DNA from: an uncultured Lachnospiraceae bacterium
Lineage (GTDB): Bacteria; Bacillota; Clostridia; Lachnospirales; Lachnospiraceae
Direction: 5' to 3'
DNA length: 64,000 nt
Assembly (NCBI GenBank): GCA_947588675.1
Contig: CANPYY010000004.1
Coordinates: 48,636-112,635 of the forward strand
Shown: positions 36,213 through 45,903 of the stretch, piece after piece
How positions within the stretch are numbered: position 1 is the stretch's first letter
Layout: every line of letters begins with the position of its first letter
Translations under genes and position numbers: made by a program
Notes under the pieces: generated by a model
Database searches by the model: none
What the model saw: the letters and a program-made list of their open reading frames with translations, nothing else
Told to the model about the DNA's origin: nothing

Positions 36213-37304
36213 TTAATACGCTCTTTCCATCAATATATCCCACGTAACCGTAATCATATCTGCCATGCGTCCGTCACGCATAATGCTTTTTACATTATCT
36301 TCATACTGGAAGCAGGATTCATCTATATAGTTAATCTTATTAACTATCTGTTCTCCTCTGTCAATCTTCCTTATTGCATCCGCCACATACGGCGCCGAAA
36401 GCGGATTACATTCAAAATCTGCATTGATTTTTCCCTCAAGCACATCCGACAGGCCGTCATAAACCGCATCAAATGAAATTATAATAATTCCGCTTTTTCC
36501 AAAACTGATGCCTGCATCCTCAAGCGCCTCTATAGCTCCCCACGCCTCATTATCATTCTGGCATACTACAACATCAATATCCTTATATTTTTCCAGATAT
36601 TCGTTCATCACGCGTTTTCCGCCATTCCTGGTAAACTCTCCGTCTCTTTCATCAAGCTTATTCCAATTAGGTTTCATCCTTGTGTATCCGTCAAACCCCT
36701 CGCTTCTTCCAATCTGTGCGGATGAGCCTTCTGTTCCGGCAATAATCGCTATATTAATGTCCTCATCGCCTCTGCCCTTATCATCCAGATAAGCATCCAG
36801 CCATGCACCTGCGGCTTCGCCCTCCGCAGTAAAATCAGAACCAAACCAGGCTACATACAAATCTTCATCACAGTCTATCATTCTGTCTATTACAAACACC
36901 GGAATACCTGCGTCACGCGCCTCCTCCATAACGGGAGTCCAGCCCGTTGTCACTATCGGGTCTATAACGATATAATCTACTTTCTGCTCAATAAAACCCC
37001 TGACTGCATCAATCTGCATATCCGGATTATTATCAGAATCAACATATGAAAGGTTAAAGCCGTTTTTTTCGGAAAAAGTATCCATTGCAGATTCTGTAGC
37101 AGCCATACGCCAGTCAGATTCATGACCAACCTGCGCAAATCCTACCGTTATTAAATTATCACTGTCCTTATCTTCACCTGTATCCGTTGCAGGCGTGGCA
37201 GACGCCGACGGGTTTTCAACCGGATTTTCAATATTTTGACAACCGCCCAGTATAGTCGCTATAAGTAATAATATCATGCCTGTTTTAAGAAAACCGGACC
37301 TCAT
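36213..37304 (-). CDS. Sugar ABC transporter substrate-binding lipoprotein (YtfQ-like), second copy
   Basis: 363 residues from the ATG at 37304 (GGGGG, 8-base spacing). Lipobox ILGGC with Cys22. The fold is that of periplasmic-binding protein family 1 sugar receptors (VGFAQVGHESDWRMAATESAM, VDYIVIDPIVTTGWTPVM, IAIIAGTEGSSAQIGRSEGF), closest in style to galactofuranose/arabinose receptor YtfQ. It has its own strong promoter, lies downstream of the permeases, and is the second receptor of the locus, probably for a different sugar. Confidence 0.88.
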   Translation of the reverse strand: MRSGFLKTGMILLLIATILGGCQNIENPVENPSASATPATDTGEDKDSDNLITVGFAQVGHESDWRMAATESAMDTFSEKNGFNLSYVDSDNNPDMQIDAVRGFIEQKVDYIVIDPIVTTGWTPVMEEARDAGIPVFVIDRMIDCDEDLYVAWFGSDFTAEGEAAGAWLDAYLDDKGRGDEDINIAIIAGTEGSSAQIGRSEGFDGYTRMKPNWNKLDERDGEFTRNGGKRVMNEYLEKYKDIDVVVCQNDNEAWGAIEALEDAGISFGKSGIIIISFDAVYDGLSDVLEGKINADFECNPLSAPYVADAIRKIDRGEQIVNKINYIDESCFQYEDNVKSIMRDGRMADMITVTWDILMERAY

Positions 37305-37362
37305 TTCATGCACCCCCTGAAATGATTCAGAAATGTTTCACGATATGTTATTTCATCGAAAA

Positions 37363-37391
37363 ATTATATCAGATTTATATTTTTTTTGCAA
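37363..37391 (-). promoter_or_regulatory. Promoter of the second sugar-binding protein
   Basis: Minus strand: TTGCAA at 37386-37391, 17-base spacer, TATAAT at 37363-37368. Confidence 0.7.
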
Positions 37392-37451
37392 GGTATATGG
37401 CAGTTCTGCATAGTGCGGGCAAATATGCCGCGCTGAATTTTACATAATAAC

Positions 37452-37488
37452 AGGGCCGCCGCATAAACGAAAGTTTTGCAGCAGCCCT
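37452..37488 (-). terminator. Terminator after the ABC permease genes
   Basis: AGGGCCGCCGCA (37452-37463) pairs with TGCAGCAGCCCT (37477-37488) using two G-T pairs, extended by outer AATAACAG/CTGTTATT. It separates the transporter operon from the second binding protein. Confidence 0.75.
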
Positions 37489-37522
37489 TAAACATTCTGT
37501 TATTAACTTATATTTTACATTG

Positions 37523-38572
37523 TTACATTCTTCTCTTACGTGCAATAATCACACTCTGCAAAATAAGGAAGATACAAAGCATACTTCCAACTGTTATATT
37601 AGTCCACCATGCATCCGTAAAACCTGCAGAACCAACAATGTTTTTAATAGTACCAAGCGAAAGCACACCAAACAATGTACCTATGATATTACCAACGCCG
37701 CCGGTAAGCATTGTTCCTCCTATGATTGAAGACGCTATTGCATTCATTTCCATCTCGCTCGCATGTGACGGCGAACCGGAAGCAACGAACATAAAGTACA
37801 CATAGCCTCCAATGCCCGCCATAAGACCGCAAAGCACATGGGCAATGAACTTGGTTCTTTTTACATTGATACCAAGCATAAGCGCGCTTTGGTTATTACC
37901 GCCAACCGCATAGAATGAACGTCCCAGTTTTGTCCATTTAAGCATACAGAACAGAAGAATTACAATTATAATCGCAACTATCGTTCCAATAAGGACATAT
38001 GCCGGTACAAAAGTACCATTCTTGTTATATGAACCGATTCCAAATACTTTAATATGCGTATCTTTCATTTTCATAAATGCTTCATTTGCCACATTGAACT
38101 GCTGGCTATGTACTATAGTCGTCATTCCACGCGCAAAGAACATACCTGCCAATGTAACTATAAACGGCTGAATATCCAGATATGCAACAATGAATCCCTG
38201 TACAATACCAAATGCAAGACCTATTCCTATGGCAATAAGTATCGAAGTAAAAATATTACCGCCCTGATAGTCAAGGTTTACTGCACAGCTCATACTTACA
38301 AGAGCTACGACACCACCGACTGAAATATCGATTCCACCGGTAATCATTACAATACTCATTCCGCATGATACAATAATAAGCGCCGCATCGCTGTTCAGCA
38401 TATTAAAGAATGTCTGAGGTTTCAAAAATCCGCCTTTAAATACCGTAATCGCTATAACATACATAATAACGAAAATAGCAATCGTTATTACAAGCAGTAT
38501 ATTGGTATCTGATATATTCTTTAATTTATTTTTAAATCCACCACTTTGTGATGCTTTACTTACATCTGACAT
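37523..38572 (-). CDS. Sugar ABC transporter permease (RbsC/YjfF family)
   Basis: 349 residues, about eight to ten membrane helices, with family segments GGIDISVGGVVALVSMSCAV, DIQPFIVTLAGMFFARG and MLTGGVGNIIGTLFGVLSLG. Second permease of a YtfQRT-YjfF type importer, 1 bp after the first permease. Acts in the cytoplasmic membrane with the double ATPase. Confidence 0.93.
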   Translation of the reverse strand: MSDVSKASQSGGFKNKLKNISDTNILLVITIAIFVIMYVIAITVFKGGFLKPQTFFNMLNSDAALIIVSCGMSIVMITGGIDISVGGVVALVSMSCAVNLDYQGGNIFTSILIAIGIGLAFGIVQGFIVAYLDIQPFIVTLAGMFFARGMTTIVHSQQFNVANEAFMKMKDTHIKVFGIGSYNKNGTFVPAYVLIGTIVAIIIVILLFCMLKWTKLGRSFYAVGGNNQSALMLGINVKRTKFIAHVLCGLMAGIGGYVYFMFVASGSPSHASEMEMNAIASSIIGGTMLTGGVGNIIGTLFGVLSLGTIKNIVGSAGFTDAWWTNITVGSMLCIFLILQSVIIARKRRM

Positions 38573-38573
38573 A

Positions 38574-39626
38574 TCAGCACACCTCCTTCTTAGGTACTCT
38601 TAACTTTTTCGTAAGAGAAGAAATTTTATCCCTAACAGTAGGGGCACTAATAACAACCAGTATGATTACGACAACTGCTTTATATGCAGGAAGCGCTTCA
38701 GGATTAACGCCGCGCGCATACAATGTGATTGTCAGGAACTGAATAACATAAGCGCCTATAATAGATGCCGCCATATTGAATTTACCTCCGCCAAGAGGAT
38801 TACCTCCAAGCGCTACGGCAAGGATTGCATCCATTTCTATGTATTTTGCAAAACCGCCATAACTTATAGTACCTTCCTGCCTGCTCGCTTTTATAAGTCC
38901 TGCTACAGCTACGCAGACGCCGAGTATAATAAAGCTGACAAACTTCATTAATGTCGGATTGATACCATTAAGTCTTGAAGAATTTTCATTAATACCAACC
39001 GCCTGGGTATATAAACCAAGCGTTGTAAATTTAAGCAGTAACGCCATAATTATAATACATATTATCGCTATAATAAACGGCGTAGGTATTGGTATTTTGG
39101 GAAGATAATATCCAAAATACTTAAATTTTTCATCTTTAATAATAATATTCTGGTTATTATTAACCCATGAAGCAATTGAACGTCCCGCCGTAAACAGAAT
39201 AAGCGTGGCAACCATCGGCTGTATTTTGAAAAATGCAACCAACGCTCCGTTAAACGCTCCGCAAAGTATTGCAACTAAGCATCCAACCAAAAATGCAACT
39301 ATAATTGACTGATGAAGCGTAACAGGCGATGTTTCAGAACCGCGGAGAACCTTAACAATAACCGAACCTGCAAGCGTCATAGTAGCGCCAACACTGATAT
39401 CCTGACCGCCTGAAGCTGCCGTAACCAGCGTCATGCCAATTGCCAGTATTGCAAGTTCCGAACCGTTATCTATTATCGAAATAAGGTTACCTGTAAGAAT
39501 CGAATCGCCATCATATACTCCCTTTGACAATGCAAAGAACGCCGGATCAACAATCAGATTAAACAGTACCAGCAGCAACAATGCAGCTATAGGAATAAAT
39601 AATTGATTTTTAAATATTTTTGACAT
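38574..39626 (-). CDS. Sugar ABC transporter permease (RbsC/YtfT family)
   Basis: 350 residues with the same permease fold: ASGGQDISVGATMTLAGSVI, FKIQPMVATLILFTAGRSIA and LAVALGGNPLGGGKFNMAAS. Its start overlaps the ATPase stop as TAATG, which indicates translational coupling. Confidence 0.93.
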   Translation of the reverse strand: MSKIFKNQLFIPIAALLLLVLFNLIVDPAFFALSKGVYDGDSILTGNLISIIDNGSELAILAIGMTLVTAASGGQDISVGATMTLAGSVIVKVLRGSETSPVTLHQSIIVAFLVGCLVAILCGAFNGALVAFFKIQPMVATLILFTAGRSIASWVNNNQNIIIKDEKFKYFGYYLPKIPIPTPFIIAIICIIIMALLLKFTTLGLYTQAVGINENSSRLNGINPTLMKFVSFIILGVCVAVAGLIKASRQEGTISYGGFAKYIEMDAILAVALGGNPLGGGKFNMAASIIGAYVIQFLTITLYARGVNPEALPAYKAVVVIILVVISAPTVRDKISSLTKKLRVPKKEVC

Positions 39627-41155
39627 TATTCTTCTCCACCTCCTGCAATCGTGCTCATAATCTTATTCTGCGTCAAATCCTCGCCTGAAAGTTCGCCAAC
39701 CACTTTACGGTCACGCATAACCACAAGACGCGAACATGTACGTATCATCTCATCGGTTTCTGATGAAATGAAGGTTATACTCTTGCCCTCTGACGCAAGT
39801 TTAAGAACCAATTTCTGTATTTCAACTTTTGTACCGACATCAATACCTCTGGTCGGTTCGTCCAGAATCAGGTATTCCGGATTAGCAAGAAGCCAACGCG
39901 CAAGTATAACTTTCTGCTGATTTCCTCCCGAAAGAGATTTTATAGGCGTATCATTTGAAGCCGTTTTTATTTCAAGAAGCTTAACATATTCATCAGCAAA
40001 TTTATTTGCTTCAGCCTTGGAAAATGGTCTGAAAGCACCTTTAAGAACCTGAAGTGCAAGAATAATATTATCCCTTACTGACAGCTCTCCTATAATACCA
40101 TCTATCTTTCTGTCTTCCGGAAGATATGCTATACCATTCTTCATGGCGTGTATCGGCTTGGAAATCTTAACTTTTTTACCATTCATGCTAACAGTTCCGC
40201 TTGTCACCCTGTCAGCTCCAAATATGGCGCGCACACATTCGCTTCTTCCCGAACCGAGAAGTCCGGTAAATCCATTAACCTCGCCTTTTTTAATATAGAA
40301 ATCAAATGGTTTGATTCCCTGATTGCTGCAAAGATTCTCTGCCGACAGTACAACTTTATCAGCATCTTCACCTTTATAGCAGGCGCCTTCATCTTTAATG
40401 TCTGCAACGTCGTCAAAATCCTTTCCAAGCATCTTAGCTACAAGTTTAACTCTCGGAAGGTCTTTTATTTCATATTCACCTACAAGTTTTCCATCACGTA
40501 AAACTGTAATCTTATCACACACCTCATATACCTGATCAAGGAAGTGCGTAACAAAGATGATGCCAACTCCACGCTTCTTCAAATCCCTCATGAGGGTAAA
40601 GAGTTTTTCTACTTCATGTTCATCAAGTGATGATGTCGGCTCATCCAAAATCAATACTTTACAATCCATATCCACAGCACGCGCAATTGCAACCATCTGC
40701 TGCACTGCTATTGAACAGGTTGAAAGCTGCTGCTTTGCCTGTGCAGGTATGTCTAAAGTTTTTAACATCCTGTCGGCGTCTGCATTAATCTTTTTCCAGT
40801 TCTGATATATCTTATTTTCACGTCCTATATACATATTTTCAGCAACTGAAAGATTAGGACATAATGTAATTTCCTGATACACTGTACTTATACCAAGCTT
40901 TTGTGCATCCTGCGGAGAATGTATAACCGCTGCTTTCTCCATGCCTTTAAGGAAAATTTCACCTTCATCTTTTCCATAAACACCGGTCAACACTTTTATC
41001 AGAGTTGATTTTCCTGCGCCGTTCTCCCCCATCAGCGCATGAATCTCGCCTTCACATAGAGTGAAATCCACATTTTGCAAAGCACGTACTCCAGGAAAGC
41101 TCTTAGAAATATTTCTCATTTCCAATATAGATTTATCTTTCACTAGTGCATTCAC
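39626..41155 (-). CDS. Sugar ABC transporter ATP-binding protein with two ATPase domains (MglA/YtfR type)
   Basis: 509 residues. Domain 1 has Walker A GENGAGKST, CSIAVQQMVAIARA and LILDEPTSSLD. Domain 2 has the modified loop GLLGSGRSE, signature LSGGNQQKVILARW and LILDEPTRGIDVG, as in all sugar CUT2 ATPases. The GTG start overlaps the ribosome site closely; a GTG four codons later is an alternative. It lies downstream of the first binding protein beyond a hairpin that may lower expression. Confidence 0.94.
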   Translation of the reverse strand: MNALVKDKSILEMRNISKSFPGVRALQNVDFTLCEGEIHALMGENGAGKSTLIKVLTGVYGKDEGEIFLKGMEKAAVIHSPQDAQKLGISTVYQEITLCPNLSVAENMYIGRENKIYQNWKKINADADRMLKTLDIPAQAKQQLSTCSIAVQQMVAIARAVDMDCKVLILDEPTSSLDEHEVEKLFTLMRDLKKRGVGIIFVTHFLDQVYEVCDKITVLRDGKLVGEYEIKDLPRVKLVAKMLGKDFDDVADIKDEGACYKGEDADKVVLSAENLCSNQGIKPFDFYIKKGEVNGFTGLLGSGRSECVRAIFGADRVTSGTVSMNGKKVKISKPIHAMKNGIAYLPEDRKIDGIIGELSVRDNIILALQVLKGAFRPFSKAEANKFADEYVKLLEIKTASNDTPIKSLSGGNQQKVILARWLLANPEYLILDEPTRGIDVGTKVEIQKLVLKLASEGKSITFISSETDEMIRTCSRLVVMRDRKVVGELSGEDLTQNKIMSTIAGGGEE

Positions 41156-41171
41156 CCCTTAAACTTTTTTT

Positions 41172-41220
41172 ATAAAAAGCGTGGCGAGCATACTGATATT
41201 CAATAACGCTCCACCACGCT
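41172..41220 (-). terminator. Intercistronic hairpin between the binding protein and ATPase genes
   Basis: AGCGTGGCGAGC (41178-41189) pairs with GCTCCACCACGCT (41208-41220), followed on the minus strand by TTTTTATA. Probably a partial terminator or mRNA stabiliser that makes the binding protein more abundant than the transporter. Confidence 0.75.
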
Positions 41221-41259
41221 CTTTAAACATTTACATAATATGCTATCTACATTAGGATA

Positions 41260-42315
41260 TTAGATACCGTAGGTGTCAACATCTTCCTGTGTGATAGTTT
41301 CGCAGTCGAATCCTTTCTCATCCATGATAACGACTTTCGGATCAACTTCTTCTCCAGCTTCAAGAGTCTTGATAACATCATCAAGAAGTTCTGCCTGGAA
41401 TGGATTACACTGTCCGTCATAATTCCACTCTCCTGCAAGTACAGACTCTAATGCCCACTTGTTGCAGTCGAAACCGATAACGATTACGTCGCCGTCTTTA
41501 CCATGTGTGATACCTGCTTTATCAAGCGCTGCTACAGCACCTTTAGCCATGTTGTCGTTCTCTGCATAGATTACATTGAAGTCATCACCTTTGTTGATAA
41601 CAGCTTCTACCTGCTGCTGAGCTTTTCCTTCATCCCAATCAGCTGTCTGCTGTGCAACAATGTTCCATGAATCTTCTGCATCAACCTTCTCCTGAAGTGC
41701 TTCTGTACGTCCAACCTGTGCTGCTGAACCCATTTCACCCTGGATATGGATGATGTTGTACTCATCTTTGCCCTGCTCTGCTAACCAATCAACTGCTTTC
41801 TGTCCTTCAGCTTTCATGTCTGATACGATAGAACCTTCATAAAGGCTTTCGTCAGCATCGATTGTACGGTCAAACAAGATAACCTTGATTCCTGCGTCCT
41901 GAGCTTCTTTAAGAACTGAATCCCAGCCTGCTGTACCTGCTGCTGAAAGAAGGAGATAATCTACACCGTCCTGAATGAACTTCTGAGCAAATTTTATCTG
42001 TTCATCATTCTTCAAGCTGTACTCAAAAGATGCGTCATATCCTTTTTCCTCTGTAAACCAGTTCTGAAGGTCGTTAACGTTAGCTGTACGATATCCTGAC
42101 TCACTTGGGTCATTGTTAATGATACCAACCTTAATCAGTTTTCCTGATGCTGCACTGTCATCAGGTGTTTCTGCATCGTCCCCAGCAGCGTCGTCTGCAG
42201 GAGCTTCTGTAGCTGTTGCGTCATCTGCAGGAGCTTCTTCTTTTTTGCCACATCCTGCAAGAAGTGTTGCAACCATAGCTACACTAAGTACTACACCTAA
42301 AAACTTCTTCTTCAT
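41260..42315 (-). CDS. Sugar ABC transporter substrate-binding lipoprotein (YtfQ-like)
   Basis: 351 residues. Lipobox LLAGC with Cys22, then an Ala/Asp/Glu-rich linker of about 35 residues, then a family 1 sugar-binding fold (VGIINNDPSESGYRTANVND, YLLLSAAGTAGWDSVLKEA, IIHIQGEMGSAAQVGRTEAL). It heads the transporter operon, has a strong GGAGG site, and its codon use is more biased than its neighbours, as expected of an abundant protein. It lies beside YesN/YesM, which likely induce it. Confidence 0.93.
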   Translation of the reverse strand: MKKKFLGVVLSVAMVATLLAGCGKKEEAPADDATATEAPADDAAGDDAETPDDSAASGKLIKVGIINNDPSESGYRTANVNDLQNWFTEEKGYDASFEYSLKNDEQIKFAQKFIQDGVDYLLLSAAGTAGWDSVLKEAQDAGIKVILFDRTIDADESLYEGSIVSDMKAEGQKAVDWLAEQGKDEYNIIHIQGEMGSAAQVGRTEALQEKVDAEDSWNIVAQQTADWDEGKAQQQVEAVINKGDDFNVIYAENDNMAKGAVAALDKAGITHGKDGDVIVIGFDCNKWALESVLAGEWNYDGQCNPFQAELLDDVIKTLEAGEEVDPKVVIMDEKGFDCETITQEDVDTYGI

Positions 42316-42394
42316 TTTTTGTCCTCCTCTAAAATAGTATGCCCTTTCGGTGCATTATGTTTTACAGAATCCTAATACAGATTCCATATGCTTA

Positions 42395-42424
42395 ATTATA
42401 ATTTTATATTGATAAAAATGTCAG
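42395..42424 (-). promoter_or_regulatory. Putative promoter of the sugar transporter operon
   Basis: Minus strand: CTGACA at 42419-42424, 18-base spacer, TATAAT at 42395-42400. A small GAATC/GATTC repeat lies between promoter and gene. Confidence 0.55.
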
Positions 42425-42475
42425 AATAAAAATCTAATGCCGGGTGCAAATATCTAATGTATATTTTTGTCACCA

Positions 42476-44002
42476 TCATTTTTGGGTTTTTCTGTATTCA
42501 TCCGGTTTCTGCCCGGTAACCTGCCTGAATACCCTGCTGAAATACTTGGGGTCCGAATATCCCACCTCCGCAGCAATCTCATATACTTTCATACTGCTTC
42601 CTATAAGCATAAGTTTTGCTTTTCCTATGCGGTAGTTCCTTATATAAGCGCTGAAATTAAGTCCCATCTCTTTCTGAAACTGCGTGCTTAAATATTCCGG
42701 GGTAATTCCCAGTTTGCCTGCAATCTCGTCAAGCGTTATTCCATCTTTGTAAAACTCATGTATCATATTGATTGTCCTTTTAACCGTAAGTCCTAAATTT
42801 TCTTTTTCCTTCCGGTTTTCAAAAAGGCTTCCAAATACCATGTCAAGTATATCGCGCATCTCCACGGCGCTTTTTGCCGCATCAATTTTTTCTATTAACT
42901 GTTTCTGTTCAAAAACAACATGTTCAAATTCATTTATTTCTTTTAATATGCCAAAAGCCGCCCATATGAATCTCGTATATGCTTCCTTTATCTCTTTCGG
43001 ATTATACAGCGTCCCGTCAAAGAAATAATCTTCAAACTGTTTTACTGAATTTAAGGTGGCCGCCCTGTCCATCGAGTAAAGAGATTTTTTCATTGAATTT
43101 TCTATATCTGTCGGATAATCGCACTTTTTCACATTGATTTCCGTAATCTGCGGAAATGTTATTATCACTCCATCGCCAAATATCATATTCCAGTGCAGGC
43201 AGCTTTCAATAATCCTGTAACTGCTCTGTATATTTTCAAGGCCTTCCGCCTTTATCATTCCCATACACACCCCCTGCATTGACACCGGATTTCTCTGTAC
43301 GCTCATCTGAATACCTTTTTCCAAATCTTTAGAATCGTCATAACTGTATATCACGGCAAGAAGCGACATTGTGCGCGGAAATTCGAGTATTATATATTTT
43401 ACTCCTTTTATCTTATCAAGCATACTCTCCAGGTTCTTTTTTACTGCAGACACTTTTTCCTCATAATAATATCCAAGATACGCTGCAAGCTCTGCAAATA
43501 CTGTTTCATTCTTTATCCCATGACGGTTATCTAAGTACTGTTTAAGCTTTTCATCCGTGTCTATTATACCGTTTATTATCCCCTGAAAAATATTATTAAG
43601 CGAACTTAATGTTTCAGGTACTGCCATGTTTCCCGATACTTCGTCTGCCAGACTTTTCAGCGACTGGGTAAGCTCGCCTATTGTAATCGGCTTTGTAAGG
43701 TACTCTCTTACTCCAAGCCGCATTGCCTCCTGCGCATACGAAAATTCAGAATACGCACTTATAACTATTACTTTTGGCATTCTGTCCTTTTTTTTAAGCT
43801 CTGTAAGCATTTCAAGGCCGTTCATTACAGGCATCATAATATCGGTAATAACTATATCAGGCGAAAGTTCCAGAATAAGCCGCAAGCCATCCTCTCCGTT
43901 ATCTGCTTTTGCAACGACTTCATAATCATCGCTTATTTTCTCTATCAGCCTGCATATTCCCTCGCATATTCTTATTTCATCTTCTACAATAATTATTTTC
44001 AT
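42476..44002 (-). CDS. Response regulator with AraC-type DNA-binding domain (YesN family)
   Basis: 508 residues. N-terminal receiver with phosphoacceptor Asp54 (IVITDIMMPVMNG) and acidic Glu7/Asp8, a middle region of about 270 residues, and a C-terminal AraC domain with two helix-turn-helix units (LDEIAGKLGITPEYLSTQF; VYEIAAEVGYSDPKYFSRVF). It overlaps the kinase gene by 4 bp and probably activates the adjacent sugar transporter. Confidence 0.93.
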   Translation of the reverse strand: MKIIIVEDEIRICEGICRLIEKISDDYEVVAKADNGEDGLRLILELSPDIVITDIMMPVMNGLEMLTELKKKDRMPKVIVISAYSEFSYAQEAMRLGVREYLTKPITIGELTQSLKSLADEVSGNMAVPETLSSLNNIFQGIINGIIDTDEKLKQYLDNRHGIKNETVFAELAAYLGYYYEEKVSAVKKNLESMLDKIKGVKYIILEFPRTMSLLAVIYSYDDSKDLEKGIQMSVQRNPVSMQGVCMGMIKAEGLENIQSSYRIIESCLHWNMIFGDGVIITFPQITEINVKKCDYPTDIENSMKKSLYSMDRAATLNSVKQFEDYFFDGTLYNPKEIKEAYTRFIWAAFGILKEINEFEHVVFEQKQLIEKIDAAKSAVEMRDILDMVFGSLFENRKEKENLGLTVKRTINMIHEFYKDGITLDEIAGKLGITPEYLSTQFQKEMGLNFSAYIRNYRIGKAKLMLIGSSMKVYEIAAEVGYSDPKYFSRVFRQVTGQKPDEYRKTQK

Positions 44003-45780
44003 TTTTCTTCCTCGTCTTTCGGCAACCTGATATAAACTATCGTTCCCTTACCGGGTTCGCTTTCAATGTGCACGTCCGCATTTTCGCCATAATACATTTT
44101 AAGCCTTTGGAATGCGTTTTCCATGCCCACATGATATTTCTCATTATTATACTGAAAATGTCCCGCATTAATTGATTCAACCTGCACCCTGCTCATTCCC
44201 ACTCCATTATCTTCTATAATGATATTAAGTGTTTCGTCCGCTTTTATGGTTATTTTAAGCATATGAAGTTCCTGCTTATTTTTAAATCCATGTATTATGG
44301 AATTTTCAACAAACGGCTGCAGCAGAAGCTTATGTATATTGTATTGCATTACCTGCGGTTCTATATCAAGTTCAAATTTAAAAGTTTCTTTAAGTCTTGT
44401 CTGTTGAAGATATATATACTGTTTAAGCCATTCCATCTCCGTTGCAATGCTTACTATTCCATTGCTGTTATTTATTCCATAACGGAGTATCTTGCCAAGC
44501 GCGCTTATTGCATTGCTTATTTCTATTTCATCGTTATCAATCGCCATCCAGTTAATCGTATCAAGTGTATTATAAAGAAAATGCGGATTAATGCGCGCCT
44601 CAAGAGCGGCAATCTCTGCAACCTTCTCCCTTTCAATAAGCATTTTTTCTTTTTCCATGGATATTTCAAGCTGATCAAGCATATTATTCAGATGGTCGGC
44701 TATGGTTGCAAGCTCCGTAGGCATTCTTGACGTAGTCTCTATCCGCACACTCATATCTCCGTTTTCAATAAGGTTCATTTTACGCGCTATCCTGTCTACA
44801 TGCGACATAAGGTATCTCGTAGTAATCAGAACTATGATTATAACAAGCACGGCAGAACCTATAGCCATTGAAATAACCATCTGCTGTATTTGTGAAATCT
44901 CTGCATCATATTTATTGGCAAGCGATACATTTACAATATCCCATCCCAGTTTTTTGTCATTCTTAACTTCCGAAAACAGATTTTCTTCTTTCAGCGTCCC
45001 TGCACTTTTTACAAAATCTGTATATGACTGTGCAGATGTGCCTATATAATCGGACAAATACTGTGATTCTTCATATGATATTACATGTCCTTCTCCATCA
45101 ACAATAAAAGTAACGGAGTCTTTCCGTTTATATCCGCTCGGATTGCATATTTTTTCCAGAAGCTGCTCGTCTATGCTTACTATTACCACAGCTTTTTCTT
45201 CTTGATATTCCGTCTTATACGTCACTGCATGGGCCATATGGAACAGGTAATATTTTTTATTCGGACCGCTTTTTGCATATTCTGTTGAAAAATATGTATC
45301 ACCGTCATTTTGCGCTGCAATATCATACATCTCATGCAGCGTCATGGAATATTCATGAAGCCAGAACGGGTTATAGGAAAAAGGAGTAACCCTGTCATAG
45401 AAAAAGACATCATTTTCTTCGGATACCAGCGTGATAGACATAACATACTCTTTTGTCTGTAAAAAATCACGCAGTTTCTGGCGTATATCATTTTTTAACA
45501 TGCTATTCTGCATGTTTTTATCATATCTTGCCAGCATATTTTTAATATCCCCGTCGGAATCTATCTGCCGCATAATATCACTGTATGAATCAATCCAGGT
45601 ATCAAGGGACGTTTCTATATGCGAAAGGTTGGCCTGAGTAAGTTCTTTTGTATTATTTTGTATTATCGCCAGGTATCTGTTATACATTATAAGGTCAATA
45701 ACAAGTATTGGTATCAATGCGGCAAAAAGCATTGATATCAACAGCCTTACTCTTAAACTGCCCAGTTTCCTCTCCGGCAT
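43999..45780 (-). CDS. Sensor histidine kinase (YesM/LytS family)
   Basis: 593 residues from the ATG at 45780 (GGAGG, 7-base spacing). Helices near residues 10-32 and 300-320 flank an outer sensor domain of about 260 residues. A HAMP segment and a His-kinase domain follow, with the phosphoacceptor His in INPHFLYNTLDTINW and the ATPase motifs LVENSIIHGF and IIEDNGVGMS. It pairs with the overlapping response regulator to sense an extracellular carbohydrate signal. Confidence 0.92.
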   Translation of the reverse strand: MPERKLGSLRVRLLISMLFAALIPILVIDLIMYNRYLAIIQNNTKELTQANLSHIETSLDTWIDSYSDIMRQIDSDGDIKNMLARYDKNMQNSMLKNDIRQKLRDFLQTKEYVMSITLVSEENDVFFYDRVTPFSYNPFWLHEYSMTLHEMYDIAAQNDGDTYFSTEYAKSGPNKKYYLFHMAHAVTYKTEYQEEKAVVIVSIDEQLLEKICNPSGYKRKDSVTFIVDGEGHVISYEESQYLSDYIGTSAQSYTDFVKSAGTLKEENLFSEVKNDKKLGWDIVNVSLANKYDAEISQIQQMVISMAIGSAVLVIIIVLITTRYLMSHVDRIARKMNLIENGDMSVRIETTSRMPTELATIADHLNNMLDQLEISMEKEKMLIEREKVAEIAALEARINPHFLYNTLDTINWMAIDNDEIEISNAISALGKILRYGINNSNGIVSIATEMEWLKQYIYLQQTRLKETFKFELDIEPQVMQYNIHKLLLQPFVENSIIHGFKNKQELHMLKITIKADETLNIIIEDNGVGMSRVQVESINAGHFQYNNEKYHVGMENAFQRLKMYYGENADVHIESEPGKGTIVYIRLPKDEEEK

Positions 45781-45903
45781 AAAGATACCTCCTATAAGTC
45801 CTCGTAAATACAATTATAGTCTATTGACCTGCATATAAATATGTATTATAATCGTATTTATATAGATAATTTTCTTATAAATGCTGTTAGGTGTGATTAT
45901 TGT

